DNA of 62,907 nucleotides from NCBI GenBank assembly GCA_017434855.1, contig JAFRUA010000019.1:1-62907 (forward strand), read 5' to 3'. The first letter of the stretch is position 1. Each line of letters starts with the position of its first letter. This DNA is from Clostridia bacterium (lineage in GTDB: Bacteria > Bacillota > Clostridia > Oscillospirales > Acutalibacteraceae). Shown piece by piece: positions 1 through 9,669 of the stretch. The translations under genes were made by a program, and so were the position numbers. The notes below the pieces were generated by a model. The model was not told the origin of the DNA. It ran no database searches and saw only the letters and a program-made list of their open reading frames with translations.

Positions 1-1377
1 ACTGTGCCCGAATACAACGGCACAACGCCAACCAAGGCGGAAGACGCACAGTACACCTACACGTTCTCCGGCTGGACGCCCGCAGTTGCGGCCATCACCG
101 GCGACACGACCTACACCGCGACCTTTACGACGAGTCCTTCCCCGGCGGCTTTAGTAATCGAAAAGATCAACGCCATCGGCGAAGTGGAACTGACCGACGC
201 ATGCAAAGCGAAGATCGACGAAGCCAAAACCGCTTATGACGCATTGACCGACGCGCAAAAGGCGCTTGTGACCAACGCCGCTGCTCTGACACAGGCGGAG
301 AACGATTACGCTGCCGCTCTTGATCAGGCCGCTGCCGACGCTGTGATTGCAAAAATCACCGCCATCGGCGAAGTGGAACTGACTGAGGAATGCTGGAATA
401 AGATTCTTGCAGCGTCCACTGCATATACCGATTTGACCGCAGATCAGGCAGCGCTTGTGACAAACGTGGACGTTTTGACCGCTGCATCCGATCTGTATAA
501 TAACATGACTATGTTCGAGAATTTCAAGAGCGACACAAAAACCGACCTCGATTCCCTTGCACTTCCGGACGACAGCGCAGCCGCAACGAAGATTATTACC
601 GACGCGAAAGCTGCCATCGACGCGCTGACCTATGACAAGACCAAGAGCCTTGACGATAACAAGGCAGCTGTGACCACTGCCGCGAATATTTCCGAAGCAC
701 TCGCCACGCAGAGAGCTGCCGACGCCGCCGCTGCTGCCAAAGAGCAGGCAACGACGATGCTGAACAACACGCTGCAGGTCGCTGAAAATCTGGTCGGCAT
801 CCTGAACGACGTGGGCTACACCGAGCTTGCCGATACGCTGAGCGACGCTGTGAACGCTGCGAAGGACGCACTGAACAGCGCTGACGCAACCGTCGATACA
901 CTGACTGCCGCGCGTGACGCACTGCAGGCTGCCGTGACCAAAGCGTACAACGACAAGAACGCTGCGGACGAAGCTGCTGCTGCCCTCGCTGACGCGAAAG
1001 CACAGCTGACCGAAGCTGTTGACACCGCAAAGGCATTCTATGACACGATCAAGGATAACGAGAAGTACGCAACCATCGCCGACGAGCTTGACACTGCGAT
1101 TCAGCAGGGCGAAGCGATGCTCAACAGCGACGACGCGAACGAGATCCTTGCCAAAGCAGAGCAGGTGCTCGCCGTGTTGGCTTCCGTGCAGGAGCAGAAG
1201 GACACCATCGACGCAGAACCGTCCACCCCGGACGAACCGTCTACCCCGGACGAACCGGCCGACGAAGCAGGCGACTGCCCGCTGTGCGGCAAGACGCACG
1301 ACTCCAAGTGGGTGCGCATCGTGCACTACGTCTTTTACGTGATCGTGAGCGCGTTCGACGCCATTTTCAAGAAGTAA
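1..1377 (+). CDS. Repeat-rich surface protein, C-terminal part (5' end outside window)
   Basis: The frame is open from base 1, so the protein begins before the window; 458 codons are visible. It opens with the end of an InlB/Listeria-Bacteroides type repeat ([20 protein letters not shown]). Two related helical repeats of about 65 residues follow (residues about 50-170), each starting [13 protein letters not shown] and containing YxxLTxxQxALVTN, a repeat I associate with clostridial exported proteins. A long Ala/Asp-rich helical, FIVAR-like region comes next, then a [12 protein letters not shown] linker. The last 35 residues hold a CPLCGKTH knuckle and a hydrophobic/basic helix ending FDAIFKK. 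No LPXTG motif is present. It is probably a cell-surface or secreted structural/adhesive protein; ligand unknown. A clear terminator follows. Confidence 0.75.
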   Translation, partial: TVPEYNGTTPTKAEDAQYTYTFSGWTPAVAAITGDTTYTATFTTSPSPAALVIEKINAIGEVELTDACKAKIDEAKTAYDALTDAQKALVTNAAALTQAENDYAAALDQAAADAVIAKITAIGEVELTEECWNKILAASTAYTDLTADQAALVTNVDVLTAASDLYNNMTMFENFKSDTKTDLDSLALPDDSAAATKIITDAKAAIDALTYDKTKSLDDNKAAVTTAANISEALATQRAADAAAAAKEQATTMLNNTLQVAENLVGILNDVGYTELADTLSDAVNAAKDALNSADATVDTLTAARDALQAAVTKAYNDKNAADEAAAALADAKAQLTEAVDTAKAFYDTIKDNEKYATIADELDTAIQQGEAMLNSDDANEILAKAEQVLAVLASVQEQKDTIDAEPSTPDEPSTPDEPADEAGDCPLCGKTHDSKWVRIVHYVFYVIVSAFDAIFKK

Positions 1378-1396
1378 ATTCCAACTGAAAACCCAC

Positions 1397-1434
1397 CATC
1401 CCCGCCGGGCGTTTGCTTCGGCGGGGATGTTTTT
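1397..1434 (+). terminator. Intrinsic terminator after the surface protein gene
   Basis: A perfect 10-bp stem (CATCCCCGCC / GGCGGGGATG) with a 13-base loop is followed by five T residues, 20 bases past the stop codon. Confidence 0.85.
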
Positions 1435-1469
1435 CGTGTGGCCTGCGCCGCTGCGGCGGGGTCTGCCAC

Positions 1470-1498
1470 TTGCATTCTATGACGCAATCCTGTATAAT
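1470..1498 (+). promoter_or_regulatory. SigA-type promoter of addBA
   Basis: TTGCAT at 1470-1475, a 17-bp spacer and TATAAT at 1493-1498. It lies 33 bp before the addB start, which has its own AAGGAGGTG ribosome site at 1518-1526. Confidence 0.75.
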
Positions 1499-1530
1499 GG
1501 ATGCGATCAATTCAACGAAGGAGGTGCGCC

Positions 1531-4500
1531 ATGCTGCGCTTCATCATCGGCGAAAAGGGGAGCGGAAAGACGGCGTTTGTGCACCGGCTGCTGGCGCGGG
1601 CGGTGCGTGACGAGGGGCGGCAGGCCGTGCTGCTGGTGCCGCGGCAGTTCACATTTGAAAGCGACAAGGGCATTCTGGACGCCATGGGGCCGAAGGACGC
1701 CTGCGAGGTGGAGGTGCTGTCGTTCTCGCGATTGGCGGACGTGGTGTTCAAAACGCTGGGCGGCCCGGCGCGGCCCATCCTCGGCGACGGCGCGAACGCG
1801 GCGCTCATGGCGCTGGCGCTGTCGTCGCTGCAGGAACAACTGCGTGTGTTTTCCCGCCAGACGGGGAGCATCGGCTTTGTCAAAAAGTTGCTGCGGCAGG
1901 CGGAGATGTTCAAACAGAACATGATCAGCGTGGAGATGCTGCGCGATGCGGCGGCCGCGCTCCCGAACGGGTACCTGAAACAAAAGCTGGAAGAGACAGC
2001 ACTGATCCTTCAGACGCATGAAGCACTCGTGGAGCGGCGGTTCTTTGACGGCGGCGACGTGCTGACGGCCGTCGGTAAGCGGCTGCAGGGCAGCGACTTT
2101 TTCCGTGAAAAGGTGGTCGTGATCGACGGGTTTTCCGCGTTCACAAAGCAGGAGCTTGCCATTCTGGAAGCAATGCTCAAGACCGCGAAGGACGTCATCG
2201 TGACGCTGTGCAGCGACGATGTTCTCGACCGCAGCGTGCTGTCACCCTTTGCGGTGCCCAACCGCACGGCGCGGCAGCTCATTGCCCTGGCGCGCAAAAA
2301 CGACGTGGAGGTTGCCGATGTGCGAAAGCTGACGCCGCAGACAGGCGGCACCGAGCCGCACGCGACCGCCGCGCTGACCCGCCTGGCGGCCGGGCTGTTT
2401 GACCCGCAGGCCGCCCCATATGACGGTGACTGCACGGCGCTGACACTGCAGTTTGCGCCGTCTGTGCGCGAGGAGTGCGACGCCGCGGCGCAGAGCATCC
2501 GCCGGCTGCTGCGGACCGGGCGGTACCGCTGCCGCGACATTGCCGTGACGTTCCGCGCGGCGCAGCCGTATGCCCGCATGATGCGCGCCAGCCTGAAAAA
2601 ATGCGGCGTGCCGATTTTTGAGGACCGCCGTGCCTCGGTACAGAACGAGCCGCTGATGATCCTTGTGCGCAGCCTGCTTTCCGTTTGCGCCGAGGGCGTT
2701 TCGACCGAGCAGCTCATGCGGTACCTCAAAACGGGGCTGTCCGGCATGGACTGGGGCGACATTGCCGCGCTGGAAAACTATGCCATTTTGTGGGACCTGA
2801 CCGGGAAACAGTGGGCCGAACCGTGGACCGCGAATCCGGCGGGCTTCGGCGTCGAATTTGATGACGCCCTGCATGTGCAGCTGGATGCGCTGAATGCGCT
2901 GCGCGCGTCACTGATGGCGCCGCTGCTGACCTTCCGCAGCGCGATGAAGGATGCGTCCGCAAAGGAACAGATGGGTCTGGTCTATCGCTTTTTGACCGAA
3001 AACGGCGTGGATGCGGCGCTGAAGGCCTATGCGCTGAAGCTGGAGAGTGCGGGCGAGATCGCCCTGGCGCTGGAGCAGGAGCAGATCTGGGACCTGCTGA
3101 TGGAAACGCTCAACGAGATCGCCGTTGCGCTGGAGGATGCTGTCGTATCGCCGCAGCTTTTGCTTTCGGTTTTTGATCTGATCCTGGCGAATCGCACGCT
3201 CGGCAAGCTGCCCGACGGTTATGACGAGGTGGACGTCTGCGACGCGGCGCGCATCGGCACGCTGTCGCCAAAGGTCGTTTTTGTTTTGGGAATGAACGCG
3301 GGCGTCTTTCCGCCGGCGCCGGCAGAGGACGGGCTGTTTTCGGCAATGGAGGCCGAAGCGCTGCAGGCGGTTCTGGAGGATGTGCGCGAGGACGAACAGC
3401 AGCAGGCGGCCAAAGAGCGTTTTCTGGTGTATCAGGCGCTGTGCGCCGCGCGGGAGCGGCTGGTCGTCTCCTGGTCGCTGACGGCGCCGTCGGGTGAAAA
3501 GACCGGCCCGTCTGAGGTGATCGCCACCTTGCGGCGGCTGTTTCCGGGGGCGAAGCCGGTCGCTGCGGCGCAGGCCGACGCCTCGCTGCTTTGCGAGGGA
3601 ACGCAGAATGCGTTTGAATACATGGCACGCAACTGGCACAGCGGCGACGGGCAGGTTGCGGCGCTCAAGCAATATTTTGCGCTGCAGCCGGAATACCGCG
3701 AACGGCTGGCCGCGCTGGAACGTGCCGTGCAGAAAAAAGACTTTCGATTTGCGGACCCGGCCAGAGCCAAAGCGCTGTTCGGCCGGCGGGTGACGCTGTC
3801 TCCGACGCAGTTGGAAACCTTTGAGCTGTGCCCGTTCCGCTATTTCTGCCGCTACGGTATGCGGGCAAAGCCGCGGCAGATCGCAAGGCTGGACCCCGCC
3901 AACGGCGGAAAAGTTGTGCATTATGTGCTGGAGCAGCTGCTGAAGCGCCACAGTGCCGACACCTTTGCCGCGCTGCCGCTGGCACAGGCGTCGCAGGAGA
4001 TCGAAGACCTGCTGCGTATTTATATGGAGACATATATGGGCGGTACGGACGGCAAGAGCCGGCGGTTTTGCTATCTGTTTGACCGGCTGAAAAAAACGCT
4101 GACGGCGATCGTGGAGCGGCTGCTGACGGAGTTCCGGGGCAGCGACTTTGTGCCGTGGGGCTTTGAGGTCAAAATCGGTCACGGCGGCGAGATCGCACCC
4201 TATACCGTTCCGCTGCAGGACGGCTTTGTGGAGCTGTGCGGCGTGGTGGATCGCATTGATAAAATGGACGCCGGCGACGCGCGGTATCTGCGTGTGGTGG
4301 ACTACAAGACCGGCCCAAAATCATTCTCGCTTTCAGATGTGCTGGGCGGGCTGGGCATGCAGATGCTGCTGTATCTGGTCGGCATCTGCCGCAGCGACAA
4401 CAAAAAGTATCGCGGCGCGATCCCGGCTGGGGTGCTGTATCTTCCGGCACGGTTTGAGCCGTATGACGCCGACCGGGCGGATGATGAGGAAACGCTGCGG

Positions 4501-4884
4501 CAAAAACGGCTGGCCGGCGGAAAAATGGACGGCATGCTTTTGGATGACGCCGTGGCGCTGCAGGGCATGGACACGCGGCAAAGCGGGCTGTTCCTGCCGG
4601 TCAAGGCCGGCAACGCCAAGGGCGTCAAAGGGGATTTCATCACGCTTTCACAACTGGGCAAGCTGGCGAAGCGGATGGATAAGATCATGGCGGACATGGG
4701 GGCGGCCCTGCATGCCGGGGCGGTCGCCGCGCGGCCCGTGGTTGGCACGGGGCACGGCGACACCTGCGACTGGTGCGATTTTGCGTCGGTCTGCCGGCAT
4801 GAAAGGGACGGTGCGGTCCGCTATCTTGAAAAACGCAGTCATGCGGACTGCCTTTCGATTCTGGACGGGGGTGAAGCGCAATGA
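1531..4884 (+). CDS. addB: ATP-dependent helicase/deoxyribonuclease subunit B (AddB)
   Basis: This is the B subunit of the AddAB enzyme, which processes double-strand DNA ends up to Chi for RecA loading. It is 1117 residues, the usual AddB size. The N-terminus has a Walker A loop (GEKGSGKT, residues about 7-14). The C-terminal third carries the RecB-type nuclease: a first cysteine in CPFRYFCRYGM, the catalytic VVDYKTG, and the terminal CDWCDFASVC cluster that with the first cysteine holds the AddB 4Fe-4S cluster. I chose ATG 1531 because AAGGAGGTG precedes it by 4 bases; the in-frame ATG at 1501 lies upstream of that site and overlaps the promoter start region. The stop overlaps addA by 4 bases (ATGA), which implies translational coupling. 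Confidence 0.96.
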   Translation: MLRFIIGEKGSGKTAFVHRLLARAVRDEGRQAVLLVPRQFTFESDKGILDAMGPKDACEVEVLSFSRLADVVFKTLGGPARPILGDGANAALMALALSSLQEQLRVFSRQTGSIGFVKKLLRQAEMFKQNMISVEMLRDAAAALPNGYLKQKLEETALILQTHEALVERRFFDGGDVLTAVGKRLQGSDFFREKVVVIDGFSAFTKQELAILEAMLKTAKDVIVTLCSDDVLDRSVLSPFAVPNRTARQLIALARKNDVEVADVRKLTPQTGGTEPHATAALTRLAAGLFDPQAAPYDGDCTALTLQFAPSVREECDAAAQSIRRLLRTGRYRCRDIAVTFRAAQPYARMMRASLKKCGVPIFEDRRASVQNEPLMILVRSLLSVCAEGVSTEQLMRYLKTGLSGMDWGDIAALENYAILWDLTGKQWAEPWTANPAGFGVEFDDALHVQLDALNALRASLMAPLLTFRSAMKDASAKEQMGLVYRFLTENGVDAALKAYALKLESAGEIALALEQEQIWDLLMETLNEIAVALEDAVVSPQLLLSVFDLILANRTLGKLPDGYDEVDVCDAARIGTLSPKVVFVLGMNAGVFPPAPAEDGLFSAMEAEALQAVLEDVREDEQQQAAKERFLVYQALCAARERLVVSWSLTAPSGEKTGPSEVIATLRRLFPGAKPVAAAQADASLLCEGTQNAFEYMARNWHSGDGQVAALKQYFALQPEYRERLAALERAVQKKDFRFADPARAKALFGRRVTLSPTQLETFELCPFRYFCRYGMRAKPRQIARLDPANGGKVVHYVLEQLLKRHSADTFAALPLAQASQEIEDLLRIYMETYMGGTDGKSRRFCYLFDRLKKTLTAIVERLLTEFRGSDFVPWGFEVKIGHGGEIAPYTVPLQDGFVELCGVVDRIDKMDAGDARYLRVVDYKTGPKSFSLSDVLGGLGMQMLLYLVGICRSDNKKYRGAIPAGVLYLPARFEPYDADRADDEETLRQKRLAGGKMDGMLLDDAVALQGMDTRQSGLFLPVKAGNAKGVKGDFITLSQLGKLAKRMDKIMADMGAALHAGAVAARPVVGTGHGDTCDWCDFASVCRHERDGAVRYLEKRSHADCLSILDGGEAQ

Positions 4885-7800
4885 GCCGCAATTGGACAAA
4901 GCAGCAGCTGCAGGCGATCGAAACGCGCGGCGGCGACCTTCTGGTTTCGGCTGCCGCCGGCTCCGGCAAAACGGCGGTTCTGGTGGAGCGTGTGATCCGG
5001 CGGATCACAGACCCCGTTTCGCCCACCCGGGCGGACCGGCTGCTGATCGTGACCTTTACGCGGGCGGCGGCGCAGGAGGTCCGCCAGCGTATCTTTGAAG
5101 CGCTGGACGCGAAACTGCGCAGCGACCCCGGCAACGAAGCGCTGATGCGGCAAAAGGCGCTGCTGCCCTTTGCAAAGATCTGCACGATCGACGCATTCTG
5201 CAATTCTTTGGTGCGCGAGCATTTTTCACTGCTGTCACTGTCGCCCGATTTTAAAAACGCCGATGACGGCGAACTGCAGCTGCTCAGCGAGCAGGCGATG
5301 CAGCAGACGCTGGAAGCGCTGTATGCCGAAGGGAACGCCGATTTTCTGAATCTGGTGGAGCTGCTGTTCCGGGGCCGCGACGACGGCTATCTGGCCGAAA
5401 TGATCCTGACGCTGCACCGCCATGCGGTGTCGTACCCCTTTCCCGCGCAGTGGCTGGATACGCTTGCGGCGGCTTATGCCGACGACGCCCCCACGGCGCA
5501 CACGGTCTTTGGTGAGGTGCTGATGCACGAGGCGGCTGCGGCTGCGGATTATGCCGGGCGGCTGCTGCTGACGATGCAAAAGGCGGCGGTGGATGACGAT
5601 GTGCTGCAAGGTGTGTTTGCTGCTGCGCTGGCAGAGGATGAAGCGCAGCTTGCAACATTGCAGGCCGCGCTGGACGATGAGGACTGGGACGCTGCCAAAG
5701 CCGCCGCCGAAGGGTACGCGCCGGCCCGGCTTGGCCGCAGGCCGAAGGGCAATGAAGACGACACGATGTTCAATGCTCTGAAGTCGATGCGGGAAGAGTT
5801 CAAAGATGTGGTCCGCAAAAAGATCGCGCCGCTGTTTTGCTGCAGCGAAGCGCAGGACAAAGACGACCGGGCCTATCTGGCGCCGATGGCCGCGCAGCTT
5901 GTGGGGGCCGTGAAGCGCTATGCCGCCGCGTTTTCCGCGCTGAAAAAAGAAAAGAACCTGGCCGATTTCAATGACGTGGCCCATGCCGCGCTTTCGCTTC
6001 TGGTGACGCCGGACGAGTCCGGCCGGCCGCAGCGGACCACCCTTGCCGGAACGCTGGCGCAGCGCTTTGACGAGATCCTGATCGACGAATATCAGGACAC
6101 CAACAAAACGCAGGATATGCTGTTCTCTTCCATCGCGCGCGACAATCTGTTCCGTGTGGGTGACGTGAAGCAAAGCATCTATCGTTTTCGCCAGGCCATG
6201 CCGGAAATTTTTATCGATCTGAAGGACCGCGCCGCGCTTTATGATCCGGCGCAGCCGCGCTTCCCGGCAAAGATTTTGCTCAAAAACAACTTCCGCTCCC
6301 GCGCAAGCGTGACCGGGGCGGTGAACTATGTCTTCTCTCAGGTGATGAGCCGTCAGGCCGGCGAGGTGGATTACTCCGAAGAGGAGCAGCTGATTCCCGC
6401 CGCACAGTACCCCGCGCACGCAGACGACTGCTGCGAGCTGCACCTGCTGGACCTGGAGGAACTGGACCGTGAAGTGGACAGCAGCGACGAATTCCAGGCG
6501 AATTATGCCGCGTCGCTGATCGCCTCCATGCTGGAACGCGGCGTGACCGTCAAAGACGGCGAGACCGAGCGCCCGGCCACGCCAAAGGATTTTTGCATCC
6601 TTTTGCGTTCCATCAACGGCGGGCGCGGTCTGGTCTATGCCAACGCGCTCAAAAAGCAGAACATTGCCTGCTTTACCGAGGTGGCGTCTGACTTTTTTGC
6701 GGCGCACGAGGTCAGTATGCTGCTGAACCTGCTGCGCGTGATCGACAACCCGAAGCAGGACATCCCGCTGCTGTCGGTGCTGCTGTCGGTGCTGTTCGGC
6801 TTTTCGGTGGACGATCTGGCCGACCTGCGCACGGCGGACCGCGACAGCGACCTTTACGGCTGCCTGACTGCGGGCGCTGCGGCCGGAAATGAAAAGGCCG
6901 CCCGTTTTCTGGACCGGATCGCCGCGTGGCGGACGCTCGGCGTGTGCATGAGCGTGAGCGATTTTCTGTCCATGATCTATGATGAAACGGGCGTTGTCAG
7001 CGTCATCAGCGCCATGCGTGACGCCGCGGTCAGGCGTCAGAATCTGATGCTGCTGCTCGATTATGCCGAAACCTATGAAGCTGCCGGCTATGTCGGCCTG
7101 TCCGGCTTCATCCGGTTCATCGATCGGCTGGAACGCGCCGACAAGGACCTGGCGGGCGCGGCCAGCGTGTCGCCGGACGCCGATGTGGTGCGCGTGATGT
7201 CCATTCACAAATCCAAGGGGCTGGAATTCCCGTTCTGCATCGTTGCCAACTGTGCCGGGCGGTTCAACCAGAGCGACCGGGTCAAAAACGTGGTGGTCAG
7301 TCCGCAGCTGGGCATGGGTATCCTGCGCCGCGACGTCGCGACGTTGGCGCAGTTGGAGACTGTGCCGCACCGTGCGGCCGCCGTCGCCGCGAAACGAGAG
7401 ACCGTCAGCGAAGAGATGCGCGTGCTGTATGTTGCCATGACCCGCGCCAAAGAAAAGCTGATTTTGATTTCCGCCTGCAAAAATGTGGGCAAGACCCTTG
7501 ACAAATACCGTGCCCGGCTGAACCAGGACGCGCAAAAAATGCTGCCCTTTGCGGCGGCCGCGGCCACCAGCTATGCCGACTGGCTGCTGCCCAGCCTGCT
7601 GCGGCATCCGCAGGCCGAATCGCTGCGCGACGCGGCGGGGTACGACAACAGCATCGTGCTGCCGGCGGCGTTTGCGCTGCGGGTGGTCGTGCGGCGCTGG
7701 ACCGCCGGCGAAACCGAAACAGCGTCTTCGGCGGCTGCCGCTGCGCCGGACCCGGCGTTTTTGCGGACGCTGGAAACGCAGTTGTCATGGCGCTATCCGT

Positions 7801-8438
7801 TTGAGCCGCTGACCAAGCTGGTCAGCAAACGTGCCGCGTCTGAGGTGGACCGTGACTTTATCGACCGCGACTACTTCGCATCAAGCCGCCCGGCCTTTTT
7901 GAATGAATACGCCCTGACGGCGGCGCAGCGCGGCACCGCGACCCACGCCTTTATGCAGTACGCCGATTATGCCCGCGCCGGTGCGGATGTGGAGATGGAG
8001 ATCGACCGCCTGGCTTCAAAGGGCATCCTGACCGCCGACGAGGCCGCCGGGATCAACCGCCGTGCGGTGCGCCGCTTCTTTGAAAGCGACCTTGCCCGCC
8101 GCATGATGCAAAGCCCGCTGCTGCTGCGTGAAAAGAAATTCACCATCGAGGTGCCGGTGACGGACCTGTATGACGGGCTGGACGCTTTCCCGGAGGAAAA
8201 GGTGATGATCCAGGGCATTGCCGACTGCGCCTTTCTGGAAAACGGAAAGCTGGTCGTTGTGGACTATAAGACCGACCGGCTGGAAACCGACGCGCAGTTC
8301 CGTGAAAAGTATGCGTCGCAGGTGGGCGTCTATCGCCGGGCGCTGGCGGAATGCACCGGCTATGAGGTGGGCGAAACGCTGCTGTATTCCTTCCATCTGA
8401 ACCGGGCGATCAAGGTTGACAATTCCGAAAAATTATGA
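4881..8438 (+). CDS. addA: ATP-dependent helicase/nuclease subunit A (AddA)
   Basis: UvrD-type superfamily 1A helicase plus RecB-family nuclease, 1185 residues, partner of AddB in end resection. Visible motifs are the Q-motif WTKQQLQAIE, Walker A SAAAGSGKTAVLVERV (about residue 25), Walker B with IDEYQDTN, VGDVKQSIYRFRQA (motif III), the late helicase motif VMSIHKSKGLEFPFC, and VLYVAMTRAKEKL (motif VI). The C-terminal nuclease has VVVDYKTDR, with GTATHAFMQ upstream. The start overlaps the addB stop. The 3' end contains the promoter of the next gene. Confidence 0.97.
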   Translation: MSRNWTKQQLQAIETRGGDLLVSAAAGSGKTAVLVERVIRRITDPVSPTRADRLLIVTFTRAAAQEVRQRIFEALDAKLRSDPGNEALMRQKALLPFAKICTIDAFCNSLVREHFSLLSLSPDFKNADDGELQLLSEQAMQQTLEALYAEGNADFLNLVELLFRGRDDGYLAEMILTLHRHAVSYPFPAQWLDTLAAAYADDAPTAHTVFGEVLMHEAAAAADYAGRLLLTMQKAAVDDDVLQGVFAAALAEDEAQLATLQAALDDEDWDAAKAAAEGYAPARLGRRPKGNEDDTMFNALKSMREEFKDVVRKKIAPLFCCSEAQDKDDRAYLAPMAAQLVGAVKRYAAAFSALKKEKNLADFNDVAHAALSLLVTPDESGRPQRTTLAGTLAQRFDEILIDEYQDTNKTQDMLFSSIARDNLFRVGDVKQSIYRFRQAMPEIFIDLKDRAALYDPAQPRFPAKILLKNNFRSRASVTGAVNYVFSQVMSRQAGEVDYSEEEQLIPAAQYPAHADDCCELHLLDLEELDREVDSSDEFQANYAASLIASMLERGVTVKDGETERPATPKDFCILLRSINGGRGLVYANALKKQNIACFTEVASDFFAAHEVSMLLNLLRVIDNPKQDIPLLSVLLSVLFGFSVDDLADLRTADRDSDLYGCLTAGAAAGNEKAARFLDRIAAWRTLGVCMSVSDFLSMIYDETGVVSVISAMRDAAVRRQNLMLLLDYAETYEAAGYVGLSGFIRFIDRLERADKDLAGAASVSPDADVVRVMSIHKSKGLEFPFCIVANCAGRFNQSDRVKNVVVSPQLGMGILRRDVATLAQLETVPHRAAAVAAKRETVSEEMRVLYVAMTRAKEKLILISACKNVGKTLDKYRARLNQDAQKMLPFAAAAATSYADWLLPSLLRHPQAESLRDAAGYDNSIVLPAAFALRVVVRRWTAGETETASSAAAAAPDPAFLRTLETQLSWRYPFEPLTKLVSKRAASEVDRDFIDRDYFASSRPAFLNEYALTAAQRGTATHAFMQYADYARAGADVEMEIDRLASKGILTADEAAGINRRAVRRFFESDLARRMMQSPLLLREKKFTIEVPVTDLYDGLDAFPEEKVMIQGIADCAFLENGKLVVVDYKTDRLETDAQFREKYASQVGVYRRALAECTGYEVGETLLYSFHLNRAIKVDNSEKL

Positions 8439-8444
8439 TATCAT
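8416..8444 (+). promoter_or_regulatory. Promoter of the first acyltransferase gene
   Basis: TTGACA (8416-8421), 17-bp spacer, TATCAT (8439-8444). The -35 box lies inside the last codons of addA. It gives a leader of about 75 bases before the 8527 start. Confidence 0.65.
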
Positions 8445-8526
8445 TTGAGCGTATTCCAACGCTTGAAATATATGGAAAAAACATAAGCTGCGCCGATCTT
8501 TTTCGGTACGGAAAGGAACAATCTGT

Positions 8527-9639
8527 ATGGACAACGCGATACGCAAAACCGGTTCCCGCCGCAACGGGACCATCGACCTGATGCGCTTCGTCTTTTGCAT
8601 GGAAGTGATTCTCTATCACATTGCAAAGCGGGTGCCGCTGCCCACGCACGGGCACTTCAACTTTTTCCTGAACGGAAAGATCGGTGTGGAGTTTTTCTTC
8701 CTTGTTTCCGGTTTCTTGATGGCGGCAAGCGCCAGCCGCGCCGCAAAGCAGTCGATCGCCGGCGGGACCGGCCAATTCATGCTGCGCAAGGTCGCGGCGA
8801 TTTTTCCGAGCCATTGCATCGTGTTTGTGCTCGCTTTGGGCAGTCTGCTCTTTTATCTGGCGCACGACGCGGCGGGTGCGCTGAAAATCATCTGGAACTC
8901 CCTGCCGAGCTTTTTCTTCATTCAAAAAACGGGCGTGCCCGTGCATCGCGTCATTCGCCCGGAATGGTACATTGAGGCGATGCTTTGGATGATGCTGATC
9001 ATCTATCCGCTGATTCTGCGCTTTCGCGAGCGCTTCACAAGGATTGCCTGCCCGGTGCTGTGCGTGTTTCTGGTCGGCTATATGACCTATGTCTCCACGC
9101 ATCTTGGCGGAACGGAGCGCTATCTTTTTGGGAACACGATCCCGAAGGTTTATGTCCGCGCGTTTGCAGAGCTTTGCGGCGGCGCCTTTTGCTTTGAAGC
9201 GGCGCAATTGCTGAAGCGCCTGCATCTGAAAAAGAGCGACATTGTTGTGCTGACGCTGCTGGAACTGGGGTGCTATCTGCTGACGCTGGTCTATACCGTC
9301 AGTGATCTCAAAGACGCTTACGAAGTCTATTTCTTCTATATCCTTGCGGTTGCGATCACGCTTTCGTTCAGTGGCGTGACGCTGACGGCGCGGCTTTTCA
9401 GCCACGGGGTGTTCGCCTTCCTCGGCAGGTTCAGTCTGCCGCTGTATCTTGCGCAAAGCATGTTCTTTGCGCCGCTGCGTTATTCCGCGCGGCTGCAGGC
9501 ACTGTCGCCGTGGGGGCGCGTTGCCGTCAGTCTTGCGTTGACGTTCGGCTTCGGCATTCTGGCTTATGCGCTTTCGCGTCCGCTTGACAAACATCTGCGC
9601 GCTGCCGTCAATCGCCGGTTCGGCCGCGCGGTGCTGTGA
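8527..9639 (+). CDS. Acyltransferase 3 family membrane protein
   Basis: A 370-residue polytopic membrane protein with about ten hydrophobic segments. The N-terminus has the acyltransferase-3 hallmarks IDLMRFVFCMEVILYH, with the histidine at the end of the first helix, and GVEFFFLVSGFLM. The family O-acetylates cell-envelope polysaccharides, peptidoglycan or antibiotics; the acceptor cannot be read from the sequence. It has its own promoter and is followed after 30 bases by a second, divergent member of the same family, so the pair may modify one envelope polymer. Start chosen at ATG 8527 after GGAAAGGAAC. Confidence 0.85.
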   Translation: MDNAIRKTGSRRNGTIDLMRFVFCMEVILYHIAKRVPLPTHGHFNFFLNGKIGVEFFFLVSGFLMAASASRAAKQSIAGGTGQFMLRKVAAIFPSHCIVFVLALGSLLFYLAHDAAGALKIIWNSLPSFFFIQKTGVPVHRVIRPEWYIEAMLWMMLIIYPLILRFRERFTRIACPVLCVFLVGYMTYVSTHLGGTERYLFGNTIPKVYVRAFAELCGGAFCFEAAQLLKRLHLKKSDIVVLTLLELGCYLLTLVYTVSDLKDAYEVYFFYILAVAITLSFSGVTLTARLFSHGVFAFLGRFSLPLYLAQSMFFAPLRYSARLQALSPWGRVAVSLALTFGFGILAYALSRPLDKHLRAAVNRRFGRAVL

Positions 9640-9669
9640 CGGCGCATCCTTCCATCAAAAACAGGGGGG

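Noticed and set aside
5235-7607. A 790-residue open frame antisense to addA
   Set aside because: It mirrors the codon bias of addA in GC-rich DNA, has no ribosome site or recognisable domain, and lies fully inside a certain gene.
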